Assembly (NCBI GenBank): GCA_032622095.1
Contig: CP136067.1
Coordinates: 994,001 to 1,058,000, forward strand
Origin: Siphonodentalium dalli
Taxonomy: Eukaryota; Mollusca; Scaphopoda; Gadilida; Siphonodentaliidae
Length of the DNA: 64,000 bases
Direction of reading: 5' to 3'
Under the pieces are notes generated by a model. It saw nothing but the letters and a program-made list of their open reading frames with translations, was not told the DNA's origin and did no database searches. This document shows positions 33,801-45,169 of the stretch, piece after piece; position 1 is the first letter of the stretch; each line of letters opens with the position of its first letter. Position numbers and translations under genes: made by a program.

Positions 33801-34605
33801 ATATTCTAGCCACGTCCCCGATCCAAAATCTTTCAATCACGCCATTACAATCGTGCGATAAACTGACAACCGGAATACAAACATGCATTATTATTGTTAT
33901 GTATATTATCTCATACCAAGCATGCACCCATATGCTTGTGACATACACAACGACAATAGTCTTAATTTGTTACTGGTACTTAGTTCAATCATTGCAAGTT
34001 CTTAATTTCACAATAAGTTTATTGTTAACCTCGATTTAGGAGAGTATATATACAAATGATAAATATATACATGTTATATAAATATGCATGCAAATGTTAT
34101 ACTAATCACAATATTAATCATACTGTGTTTATGCTATCTCACACGCATGCGGCCAGGTTCTGACATTTTTCAAGTTTTAAGTGTTAGTGTGGTCGGTGAT
34201 AATCTAGAGGATTTAGAAATGGGAAGGCATACACAGAGGTGCCCGAATATCAGTTGCGCTTTTAAAACCTGATTAGCAATATCACATGCGTGTGATCGAG
34301 CAAAATAAAATTTCCAAATAAACTATTTACTGGACATCAAAGTTGAGTATAACATTCTCGAGTGAATTTAGACAACGGTTTCAGACATCGAATTCACCAA
34401 TATAATATGTATCAAAAGTGAGTTATTCTCATTTTGATGTGGAAAGTTAATTGAAAAGAGCAAGTAAATTAAATTAATATTTAGTTATTGTACATGTATA
34501 TACATGTATCCACTTTGAGCCTCTTCAGAGTGGATAACGTAAAACAAATGTTTACTATAAATTTTTCTGACCTACATGTACCACTAACTAAATTCCTTAA
34601 CCATG
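33801..34605 (+). repeat. Tandem segmental duplication, copy 1 left part
   Basis: Collinear with 37968-38566: ATCACGCCATTACAATCGTGCGATAA, ACAACCGGAATACAAACATGCATTATTATTG, CACACGCATGCGGCCA, GAGGATTTAGAAATGGGAAGGCATACACAGAGGTG. Copy 1 has about 220 bp (34345-34565) that copy 2 lacks. It is followed by the foldback insertion, and copy 1 resumes at 37519. Confidence 0.85.
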
Positions 34606-35169
34606 TGTTACGCCAGCTTTTGAAGTAATGACCACTTTTGAAGTAGTTCTCCACTTTTGAAGTAAAAACGCCAGCTTTTGAAGTACCTCACCACTTTTGT
34701 AATAAAATCGCCAGCTTTTGTAGTAAAGTGAGGTCTCCGCTTTTGAAGTAAAAAACGCCAGCTTTTGTAGTAAAAAAAACTAGGTCTCCACACCTGTAAT
34801 CGACCATACGAGTGTGATGTGGTTTGAATAGCTTTCAGTCATACCAACAAGAAATCAGTCAATCGCCCATACACGTGTGACATGTACCAAAAAGCACTTA
34901 GTGAATCCGGTTGCGTGACAAAAGAATACACACCGGTAATCGACCATACGAGTGTGACGTGGTTTGAATAGCCTCCAGTCATACCAACAAGATAAATCAG
35001 TCAATCGCTTTACACGTGTGACGTGTACCAAAAGGCACTTAGTGAGTCCGGTTCCGTGACAAAACAATCCACACCGGTAATCGACCACATGCATGTGATG
35101 TGGTTCGAATAGCCTTCAGTCATACCAACACAAGATAATTTACAGCGTCATCGCCCATACAACTGTGAC

Positions 35170-35451
35170 GTGTTCCAAAAGGCATTAGTGGGTCCGTTTC
35201 CCTGCCTAAGCTTATTAACACACATAGGTGACCAATCATACGAGTATATACGATTGTTCCCAGTCAGCCTGACAACCCACATCATTGAATGCCATTACAA
35301 GTGCGACCTTTGTCAGAAGAAGTTTGATGTGACATTGAGTGAGACAAGACGTTTTGTCAGTCCAGTAACATGCAACATATATAGTTCATCGAAATTAGGT
35401 GATGTAGTAGTTCCAACGGAACATAGTTGGTATATTTGGCCTCACTTTTAA
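35170..35451 (+). pseudogene. Degenerate C2H2 zinc-finger relic in the foldback loop
   Basis: A 93-codon frame reads FQKALVGPFPCLSLLTHIGD and later IIECHYKCDLCQKKFDVT. YKCDLCQKKF is a clear C2H2 finger start (C-x2-C), but the histidine half is lost and the preceding fingers have Cys-to-Tyr or Phe changes. The frame continues the inner tandem units of the left arm (periods about 141 and 147 bp against 168 for two intact fingers). It looks like the decayed end of a finger array captured in, or founding, the element. Confidence 0.5.
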
Positions 35452-36399
35452 TTGCATATTCATACCCTCGAAATTAGGTGATCCGCCGACGCTTTAGGGA
35501 CAGCAGAAAATGTTCGGTTTATTAGCTTCGTCTCTATAAGGCGACATTAACAACAAATTTCGATCATTGAAATTATGTCACATAACCGAAGTATTAGAAC
35601 TACGTCAAACGTGGCCAGCTATAAAACACGGGGTCCAGTAATGTGTTGTGTGGAAACCATTGGGTTCACATATCCTCTGATGATTGAGTATATAAAATAA
35701 CGGAGTCGATGGCGTTATGTCGCTATACAGGGAAAGTTAAACTTTCAAATCTCAATGTTCTTGACGCCAAAGGTTCAGTCTCCTTTCAAAATTTATTCAA
35801 CACAATATACGAATACAAATTATTTTATCGTCAATTTTCAGTCACAGCAATATATAATGAAACGCATAACAAAATTAAGAATGAATGGAACGATGTTGTT
35901 GATATAGTTAAATAATAATTAGTCAACTTTATCCTTAACCTCCCCTTGGACGCTATATTTCTTGAATAGTTATGTATAATATTGTATAGCTTGATCCCTT
36001 ATCGCCTCTCATCTACATCAACAATTCTGCTATCTAAATCTTTTTTGTTTATTATGGTCAATAAATTAAATCAATATTCTATCATGAAGACAATATATGA
36101 TGGTATACATATTTACTATTGCTATGTTGCACCTATCAGTTGGGGTCAGACTAAGTGGTGTACTATATACAGGGAAGGTTGAGGTGTCTCGTTGACTGAT
36201 AACTTAACATAAAAACAATGATAAATTATTTTGAGATTTCTCAGAACACAACAAAACACACATACCAAAACACAATATATGTAGGTACATATTCTAGTTG
36301 GTAGTCTATATTGTTAATGGTCACTGATCCGAAATATTGCATGCACTTATATTTCAGCAATTAGTTTAAATCTTGAAGTGTGTAACCGGCCGAATCTTG

Positions 36400-36735
36400 G
36401 AAGTAAAACTTTGACATTTCGGCCTCTAAAGGCGGAAACGCGTGCGGGAAGCGACCGACGAGAAACCAAAAATCTACACTTCGGCGTCTTTAGGCCGCGG
36501 CAGGCGAAACAGGCGCTCGTGTTTCGTTCTCGACCGAGGGTCCCACGGCACCGAGGCTAAAGATGGCCGAAAAGAGCTTTGCTTAGGGCGAAGTCGATGT
36601 GTCGTTCTTCGTTTGACCACAGATGGGATGTCCAAGCTATATATAAGGCGATGCGTGCGCGCGCGCGACCGACCTCTCTCGAAAATGGCGATCCGGCGAG
36701 GCGGGCCAACTCGGCCGGGAAAGTCTTATAATTTT
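36400..36735. other. GC-rich island inside the foldback loop
   Basis: About 330 bp of GC- and CpG-rich sequence in an AT-rich setting. CGGCCTCTAAAGGCGG is near one edge, and a TATA-like GCTATATATAAGGCG at 36637-36651 is followed by a (CG)n run at 36655-36668. Open frames in three readings (36378, 36442) reflect the low stop density of GC-rich DNA. No RNA gene or protein was recognised. A captured promoter or spacer segment is possible. Confidence 0.4.
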
Positions 36736-37518
36736 AGTAATATACCAGATCTCTAAATCTACCAGCCATGCAAATTCGTCCACTGATTCACGTTTACTGA
36801 AGCCAAAATATAATAAATCAAGTTCACAGTTCACCCAGAAACATTCCTCAAGCCTTTTGGTACACGTCACACGTGTATGGACGATTGACTGTGATTTGTC
36901 TTGTGATAGTTTAACTGAAAGCTATTCAAACCACGTTACACTCGTATGGTCGATTACCGGTGTAGATTCTTTTGTCACCGAACGGACTCATTAAGTACCT
37001 TTTGGTACACGTCACACGTGTATGGACGATTGACTGTGTGATAGTTTAACTGAAAGCTATTCAAACCACGTCACACTCGTATGGTCGATTACCGGTGTGT
37101 ATTCTTTTGTCACGCAACCAGACTCACTAAGTGCCTTTTGGTACACGTCACACGTGTATGGGCGATTGACTGTGTGATTTCTCTTATGTTGGTATGCCTG
37201 AAAGCTATTCAAACCACATCACACTCGTATGGGCGATAGCGACAATGTATTATCGGGTTGACTCTGTCATGAAAATCGTTCAGCGCCCGTCAAAATGTAT
37301 TGAGTCAGTTTACTTCAAAAGCTGTAATTTTGTTATTACAAAAGTGGAGACCTACAAAAGCTGGCGTGTTTTACTTCAAAAGCGGAGACCTCACTTTACT
37401 ACAAAAGCTGGCGATTTTATTACAAAAGTTGTGAGGTACTTCAAAAGCTGGCGTTTTTACTTCAAAAGTGGAGACCTACTTCCAAACATGGTCAGTTACT
37501 TCAAAAGCTGGCGTAACA

Positions 37519-37967
37519 ACCATGACAACAAAAAGCAATTATTAATAGGTTCAATTAGATTATCAAAGAAAGAATATACGCCACTGAAGTATTCCAGTCA
37601 ATCCCCCTTGCAGGTAGATGTTATATGTTATGCACATCAATTTGAAAGCATGCGATATTTTAAAGGAGACAAGTTTTGTAATACAGCCTTACGGTTTTGA
37701 CATACAAATATTGTTAGTAAAATGCTTAAATTTTCCATTTTGTGTTGTTAAATCTATGTATCATGGTTCGGATATATCGATATTCCGGAAGATTCGTCCA
37801 TATAGTTTAACGACCTTGATCAACGCATCTTGCATATTGACCGGACAGTCCTTTATTGATGCAGTAGCGCATTGTAAAATGATAAGTGCCGGAACGAATT
37901 GGAAAAACAGTTTTAAAAAATACAGCTTTACGGTTGTGACATAGCCAGTAATTGGGTACCGTTACAG
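37519..37967 (+). repeat. Tandem segmental duplication, copy 1 right part
   Basis: Collinear with 38561-38965: ACCATGACAACAAAAAGCAATTATTAATAGG, CATGCGATATTTTAAAGGA, GATATATCGATATTCCGGAAGATTCGTCC, GGGTACCGTTACAGTATTCTCGACGCTACC. Confidence 0.85.
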
Positions 37968-38990
37968 TATTCTCGACGCTACCTGGTATGACCGAGACCC
38001 CGATAAAAAATCATTCAATCACGCCATTACAATCGTGCGATAAAACTGACAACCGGAATACAAACATGCATTATTATTGTTATGTATATTATCTCGTACC
38101 AAGCGTACGCCCATATACTTGTGACATACACAACGAAAATAGTCTTAATTTGTTACTGGCACTTAGTTCAATCGTGGCAAGTTCTTAATTTCACAATAAG
38201 TTTATTGTTAACCTCCATTTAGGAGAGCATATATACAGATGACAAATATATACATGTTATATAAATATGTATGCAAATGTTATACTAATCACACTATTAA
38301 TCATACAGTGTTATGTCATGTCACACGCATGCGGCCATGTTCTGGCATTTGTATGTGTTAGTGAGGTCGGTGGTAATCTAGAGGATTTAGAAATGGGAAG
38401 GCATACACAGAGGTGTCCGAATATCAGTTGCCATTTTAAAACCTGATTAGCAATATTACATGCGTGTGATCGAGCGAAATAAAATTTCCAAATAAACTAT
38501 TTACTGGACATCAAAGTTCAGTATTTCTGACCTACACGTACCACTATCTAAAATTCCTGAACCATGACAACAAAAAGCAATTATTAATAGGTTCAATTAG
38601 ATTATCAAAGAAAAAACATACGCCACTGAAGGATTCCAGTCAATCCCCCTTCCAGGTAGATGTTATATGTTATGCATAGCAATTTGAAAGCATGCGATAT
38701 TTTAAAGGAAACAAGTTTTGTAACACAGCCGTACTACCATTTTCTGTTGTTAAATCTATGTATCATGGTTGCATGGATATATCGATATTCCGGAAGATTC
38801 GTCCATATAGTTTAACGACCTTGATCAACGCAATGAACGCATATTGCATATATATCTGACAGTCCTTTATTGAGGCAGTAGCGCAGTGTAAAACAAGTTT
38901 TAAAATATACAGCCTTACGGTTGTGGCATAGCCAGTAAATGGGTACCGTTACAGTATTCTCGACGCTACCTGACATGCCCGAGTATTTGG
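37968..38990 (+). repeat. Tandem segmental duplication, copy 2 (no foldback)
   Basis: A roughly 1-kb unit that starts and ends at the shared TATTCTCGACGCTACCTG(G/A). It carries the same sequence as copy 1 but without the 2.9-kb foldback element, so it records the pre-insertion target at 38561-38566. No gene was found in either copy. Confidence 0.85.
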
Positions 38991-41037
38991 TGTCGATTAA
39001 ATTTTGTGAGATATGACAATTATCCCAAGAAATATTGTCACTATAAAATGCTTAAATTTTCCATTCGTGTGGTTAAATCTATGAGTTTCCAACTTGAAAT
39101 TTCCCGCTTCCATTGAACCACTCACATTTCTGTCATGGATGTAGAGAGAATCATTTGTATAATTATATCAGTTCAGTGTGAGATAAACACAGAACCGCAT
39201 ATGTGTGTTACCGGTCAAGTGGGAAATGACATAGTCGTGATATGGCCTAGCGGCTGAAACGACGTTAAACCCTCAATCAAACAAAGTTACCTGTCAATAG
39301 GTTATGAGATGCATGCGATTTTGTGTATAATTATCTTTCGTACCAAGTGTGCGGTATTGATATAGTGGCAGGTGCGTCCCTATGCTTGCGACATGCAATG
39401 TGATAACAGTCCACACATCTGTTAATTGCTCCTATTAATTCATGGCTATTTCTTAATTTCACAGTGCGTTTCAGAGTTGTTGATATTCCCGGAAGTTTGT
39501 CCGTATGCATGCTTGCTACATGTAACAGAGTGTTACACCAAATACACGTAACAGGGGTACGCGCCGTTCTGCTAAGTACGCTCACCCAACTACTCTTGTG
39601 GATCTAAATAAGGATACATGTATGCTTCTATGTCCACCCTGTACTCTTATACTTGTATGCTTAATTATGTTTTTAATTTGCTGCCCTATATAGCAGGGGG
39701 GGGAATTCTTCCGGCACGTATGCCGGGGTGGGTGGGTGGGTGGTCAAAGCCACCAACAAGCAATTTTTTCCGCAACTAAAAAAAAAATGTCCTGCTTGTT
39801 TTGTTAGTGTTTTGGCAATGGGTTGGGCTTCAAAACCACTTTGAATGAGAGAAATAATGTAATTCTAACTGGTAAACTGACTGCAGGCAGTTATCGTGTT
39901 GTATTTTGTTGCAAAGTTTGAAATCGAAGATGGCCGCTGGCAGCCATGTTTTTTTGGCCGAATGACCTCAAAATGACTCATTCCTATTAACATGTCCATG
40001 TTAACATCCATGATAAATAGTATGCACATAAATCCATATACAGCTGTTTACAGTGAATTTCCCCCCGCAAATCTCTGTTTTAGTGTTAAAAGGGGGGGTG
40101 GGTGTCAAAAAATGGTCGGAAAAAAACTGCCGAAAACGGAAAAAAATTTGGCGGTGGGGGTGGGTGGGTACAAAAAATGATCGAAAGGGAAAAAATGCCA
40201 TACGTGCCTGAAATATTTTTCCGACCCTCCCCCTGTATATGAGTCATTATCAATTTTGGCGCATATTCTTGTCCTTTGACACTGGCATCTTTCAGACAAG
40301 ATATATGCTGGCAAATTATCATTTTATATATGGCCCGCAATGCGTTCTATAAAATACACACCGTATACATGTCGTGTAGCGGGATATTAACCCCCTACCC
40401 GTTAGCGTTATAGCTGAATTTCCACTAAAACTCGTGTCCCAATTTCAAAATATCGAGTTCGCTCGTCTGTCTATGGACATTATTCACAATAATTATGAAA
40501 ACTGTCATGCGTAGTTGAATAATGGTCATTACTCTAAATGAAAATTAACTGTAGACTACCAATGTCCGAGATTTCCACATATTTTTTGCTCGTTACATCT
40601 TGTCCCTCAACTCGATGTATCTACTGTAACGAAGATGCATACTAGCAAAATAATAGGACCTCCCTGTCAGTGTCAATGACGTCAATTCGTTTTATAAGAG
40701 TGAGAGCACGTGGCATGTTCGAAAGTGGACGCCGATTTGGAATACGAAGATACAGCGGAGGTGCACCCATAACCGTATATTTAAAAATCGTCTGAAATGT
40801 AACGCAAATTTAATCGATATGACCAGGGAGCTCAGTATTGCTACTTCATGTTCATAGATATGTTTGTGCGTCATTTCGATTGCCACATTATCTCCCCGCT
40901 GAAGGGAGAAATCATTGAGATATTTGGTGTTTGATAGTCAATACATATCTCCTGTAACGGTCTACTCCTGTTACGAAGAAAATCATTACAGGAAATACCA
41001 GTTTTGTTACTGGAGATAGAAATATCACCTTGAGATT
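38991..41037. other. Intronic sequence with repeat fragments
   Basis: 39690-40240 holds G-rich fragments (GCCGGGGTGGGTGGGTGGG; GGGGGGGTGGGTGTCAAAAAATGGTCGG) around a roughly 90-bp piece of the pearl-like core (about 39925-40015, GATGGCCGCTGGCAGCCATG). The remainder is AT-rich, with no exon recognised. Confidence 0.45.
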
Positions 41038-41730
41038 AGAGTAAGACAGTTGATGAATGTGAGTGAGAGAAACGGGTTGACTGTTTAGACGGGGTGTGTC
41101 AGGAGAATGTACTGGAGAGTGAACAGCAGAGTAAGATAGTTGTTGATGAATGTGGATGCATATTTTGATCGAGTGTGTGCATTCGATGTGTCCGGAGAGT
41201 GTAGCCGAGAGCGACGAGACAAGTAAGATAGTTGTTGACGAAAGTGATGGGGAGCACGTTGAGGGTTTAGACGGGATGTGTCAGGTGAATGCATCGGAGA
41301 GTGAACAGCAGAGTAAGACAGCTGATGAATGTGATGGAGAGAAGCAGGTTGAAGGTTTAGACGGGATGTGTCAGGAGAAAGTACCGGATAGTGAACAGCA
41401 GAGTAAAACAGTTGCCAATGAATGTGATGGGAGAAGCTGGTTGATGGTTCAGACAAGACGTGTGATGGTGTTTGGTTGAATGTGCCAAGTTCAGTTGAGT
41501 GTATTGTTAAATATGTTGTTAAATACCATCGGAACATATACCCTGGATATGTCCATAATGTTTCGGGTGATGAGTTGCTTATAAAATTTATGAAGCGTAT
41601 AGGTCCAAAGAAGGCAAATTGATTTACATGGCCAAAACGCTGCACAGATATTTCGTGGTACTGTCATAACGAGATTTTGGCAGTTATTCCTGAGCCAAAG
41701 ATAATTACAGGGAGATGTTCGTTCGTGTGG
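41038..41730 (+). pseudogene. Coding relic: acidic 30-residue repeats + Trp-rich C-terminal domain
   Basis: About five imperfect units of roughly 90 bp encode variants of ESEQQSK(T/I)VxDECDG and VEGLDGMCQE. After frame changes a further stretch reads VPSSVECIVKYVVKYHRNIY, PGYVHNVSGDELLIKFMKRI and, beyond a TGA, FTWPKRCTDISWYCHNEILA, VIPEPK and ITGR. The last part resembles a small SH3-like domain I associate with uncharacterised transposon-linked proteins of molluscs and cnidarians (YPG-x-V ... FxWP ... W/FY ... I-P-x-PK-x-x-xGR). That link is from memory and unverified. In-frame stops and frame changes mark it as a relic. Confidence 0.4.
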
Positions 41731-44047
41731 TTTAGTTATTTGTTTCCGTTAAACATATTTTAAATTACAATTTATGTTTTCTTGTTAATAGACGAGTTCA
41801 GTCAGACGTATTGTGTATAGTAGTGATATAGTGGTGCATGAGGCAGGGAATTTAAAGCCAGCCGACTGCTGGCACGAACGCACGTGTAACGACAGTATGA
41901 TTAAATTTGCATCACTCAAAATAAAATATGTCTGCGGGTAAATCACACATGCTCATATCAGCCACATGGCGTTCATAACTCGTTGAAACCTTCTTTATGT
42001 AATGGAGGTGGGGTAATACTCTTAATTACACTTCTTAGTTACATGTTATACTTCTTAGTTACATGTTATACATCGGATAGACTTACATCTAAACTAATCT
42101 TAACCGAATAACCGTGCACGTACTCATGTGAGTCAGGTAAGTTTCATTCACCAGATCGATTCCTTCTATCTACACATACGTGTAACTGAACCTCGCTAGT
42201 ATTATTTAGGGATGAAGAAACTCTCCCATAACGCAATTAATATGCGATGAGTTGTAGTTGGCCCTCGATGGTAACTCACACATATCTGATATATGCATCT
42301 CTATTAAATACTCCACTTGAAATACTTCCGTGTATCAGATGTGTGTACAGTTACGACGAGGGGCAACGGATCGCACTATAGTCGCCACAAACTTCATTCT
42401 ATGGCGAATACACCACTCCAGTTATATATTTTTCCTTCTTTTTTCTTTGGATAACGCATTTTGATTATCCCTTTTTCATCGTGATTTTGTTGAATAAAAC
42501 AATAATAAAAATGTGTCTTTCATGTAACATTAAGAGCCCACGGACAAGTTCTTTGGCCAGATAATGGTTATATATATGGCAAAAACTCTTTAACAAAATT
42601 TAGTGAGACCCTGAATATATTAAACAAATCTTCCTTCATCAAAATAGAACTAGAAATGTCCAAATGTACATGTTATGTATATCGTGTAACACGCATGTCT
42701 TTACTGTAGCATATGACATTTTAAACTACACGGTGATTTATGAAATAACATTGTACATCCTTTATTATGCACGTCAGACTGCGAAATTGTTATTTTTGTC
42801 GCGCTATACTCGAAATATGACATATTGGTAGCTTAGTGGGGTTTCAACCTCCATGTGGTGCTCAAAATTGTATATCTTGTAACGATGACCGTCTATACTG
42901 TCACACAGATGTCCCCACTGTAACGCAGTGAATATTGAAATTAAAAAATGCTAAGTCATACAATTCCAAGAGAGTTTTTTTCAATTATCAGTGATTTAGG
43001 CATATCGGATTCACGGCATTAAACCAATACCCAATATGATACGAATATTCTCTCTTGAAGAACTCTTTCGTGTCGGCAAAATGAAATTTTCGAAAAACAG
43101 TTGATTATACACATGGAAAAGACATGATTTAACATCATATAACCGGAACAATCTGTTTTATTAGTTGTAAGATAACACATTTTGACATGATCGAGTTACA
43201 ACATGAAGTAGTTCTAATATTTTTTAATTGCAGCCATACAAAGTGTGTTTGTTACAGTATAGACATTATATATGCATAGCCAACATTGACAACCCAACCA
43301 AATACAAATCATAGGTGATTAAGCCTGCATTTTAGTGTTTTAATAACCCATAAGGTATATTTATTCCAAACGATGACCAAATTACGTTTTCTGCCAACAT
43401 ATTTTTTTCAATTATTACCAGACTGAAAATGCGCCAAAATTGATAATGACTCATATAGTGTGTATTTGTGTCCGTATGTTTTATTTAAACTGTGGGATTG
43501 TCAGGCAGACTATATATACTAAAGGCCAATCAGAATGGATTATTTACTCAGATCAAGAAATGATGTTGCTGTTTGGTAAAACCTATTTTCGACAAAACAT
43601 TTCTGAATTTGGGACATTTATATGATTGACATAATAGAGCTTTCCAGGCTGACTTTATGCTATGTTGGGAATTGCTACCGTGTCACCCCGTATACTCGTA
43701 TCGACATTGGCAGAATTATCCACCCTGTACTCTTATTCCGCACTGCATGTATGCTTATTTAGACCCCGCGAGGGTACCTCCAATTTATGCACAGAAGCAT
43801 TGGCAGCTCAGATTTGAATCATGCACTGAAAGTGCTGGGATAAATTGATATTCCGTGACTATATGTACGATTACGAATATATCAATCCAAGTTGTAACAT
43901 GGTATTTTAGTTTGATGACACAGACATTTCTCCGAGTGGTCTAGCACATGTAGTACCCTGTACGTAACATCCTATAATTATTGTAATATTGAACTTAATG
44001 ATCAACTTGGTGGTTGCTCCATTACGTGTCACGTACGATCATATTAG
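41731..44047. other. Distal intron 1 of the Mab-21-like gene
   Basis: AT-rich, with no repeat array and no exon recognised. It ends at the acceptor CATATTAG (44040-44047). Open frames at 43440-43848 have no supporting features. Confidence 0.35.
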
Positions 44048-45169
44048 ATGAATCCAGCTTAAATTACAGGGATAACATCCCGTGTTATGCCCGAATACGG
44101 ACCGAAGGGTTAGAAGGGGTCGTGCCATCCGTTCTCTTGTGTGGCGGTGAATACATGCGGGCTGTTCCCGTCAGAGACTTATCTGGGGAGATATTTGGGG
44201 AGACGCTACCGTGTGATGGAATATCGAAAGTTGGTAAGATAATGATCAACCCAGACAAGAAAGGCATTTGTGATGACCAAGTTCCACAGCTGAGACTCAG
44301 TGGTTTACCCAGAACAGCTCGCTCATTCGCCACACGCGACCGGTCATGGCCATCAGCCGATATAATATCACTTGTTATCCAGGGAGAGTTTCACATAACA
44401 GCAAGACCTGCGCCATCCAACCCGAACCCAGAGCACGACTTCTGCCTGTCGTTTTCTAAGGCAGAAGTCGTTCTTATAAGTACAATGTCTGTTAACCAGA
44501 TGCTAACTATAAAGTGGTTGAAGAGAATCGGACATATCATCGATAATGGACTGGGAGCTTTGACTTCCTACCACCTGAAGACGTCAGCCCTCTGGTATTT
44601 CGAGAAGACTGACGCTCATCTCAGGGAAACTAAATTCCCAATAGTGGATATATTAAAGAAACTCGATCGATATTTAAGCGACAAGTTTCTGCCACATTAT
44701 TTTGTGGCAGAAATGGACTTGTTGATGGGTGTCTCCCCATCGGACCTGATGAATGTCCGCAAGCGTTTGTGGTCTTTCTTGGGGTTGTTCACTGGCGATA
44801 TCATTGGAATGACACCAGATACAAGGCTGCATCTGGTTGTGTCCGTAATGGATAATTTGAATAAGCAGCTCTCTGATGCAAACCTGGCCAGAACATCCGC
44901 CGGGGTGGATTACATTCGTGCTATCGGGAACTTGAAGATCTTAGAAGCAGCAGAGGTTATACATGGAAGTGGGACTTTAACTCATAATGTCGCAACACAA
45001 CACATAATATCCGATTCTATAATGAAAATATGTCCAGTCCATTTTGTCAGACGCGATTATATGGTCGAAGTTAAGGAAGTGAAATCTTATTTTAAAGGGA
45101 AGTCTGATATCAATGTGAACTCTGTTTCATGGACGTACTATGTTGTTATGATGTATAACACTGGCAATG
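44048..45169 (+). CDS. Mab-21/cGAS-like receptor, exon 2 left part (interrupted)
   Basis: After the acceptor CATATTAG the frame opens with the last two bases of an Asp codon: ESSLNYRDNIPCYARIRTEG, the strand after the catalytic D-x-D. Family landmarks follow: DDQVP (near the third acidic position), FATRDRSWPSADIISLVIQG, FCLSFSKAEVVLI, SYHLKTSALWYFEKT (predicted residues 249-263) and FLPHYFVAEMDLL (289-301). This is the Mab-21 order of NTase core then helical C-terminal domain. No zinc-thumb typical of vertebrate cGAS was seen. Such proteins sense nucleic acid and make cyclic dinucleotides, or are inactive relatives. The frame is broken after 45169 by an LTR retrotransposon and resumes at 50923. 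Confidence 0.8.
45166..45169 (+). other. Target-site duplication AATG, left copy
   Basis: AATG before the LTR starting TGTGCCAA; the second copy is at 50919-50922. Removing one AATG and the element gives a continuous reading frame. Confidence 0.85.

Larger units (their letters stand above)
34606..37518. mobile_element. Foldback element with zinc-finger-derived terminal repeats
   Basis: 2913 bp, ends TGTTACGCCAGCTTTTGAAGTAA and TTACTTCAAAAGCTGGCGTAACA, flanked by ACCATG at 34600-34605 and 37519-37524. Copy 2 of the surrounding duplication shows the empty site ACCATGACAACAAAAAGC at 38561. Each arm has an outer part of short CGCCAGCTTTTG(A/T)AGTA tandem units (34606-34790; 37310-37518) and an inner part of about 145-bp tandem units (34791-35200; 36850-37240). 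This two-part arm resembles sea-urchin TU and Drosophila foldback elements. The inner units, in shifting frames, read PYTCDMYQKALSESG and HTGNRPYECDV, the finger and linker pattern of C2H2 proteins. Confidence 0.75.

Noticed and set aside
36378-36756. Arg-rich open frames in the GC-rich island
   Set aside because: Several overlapping frames are open because GC-rich DNA has few stops; none resembles a protein family, and no splice or start context supports them.
41085-41645. 186-codon minus-strand open frame
   Set aside because: It is the antisense of the roughly 90-bp acidic repeat; the plus strand gives a coherent repeated protein and a domain-like C-terminus, whereas this frame gives His/Ser/Leu-rich low-information sequence.
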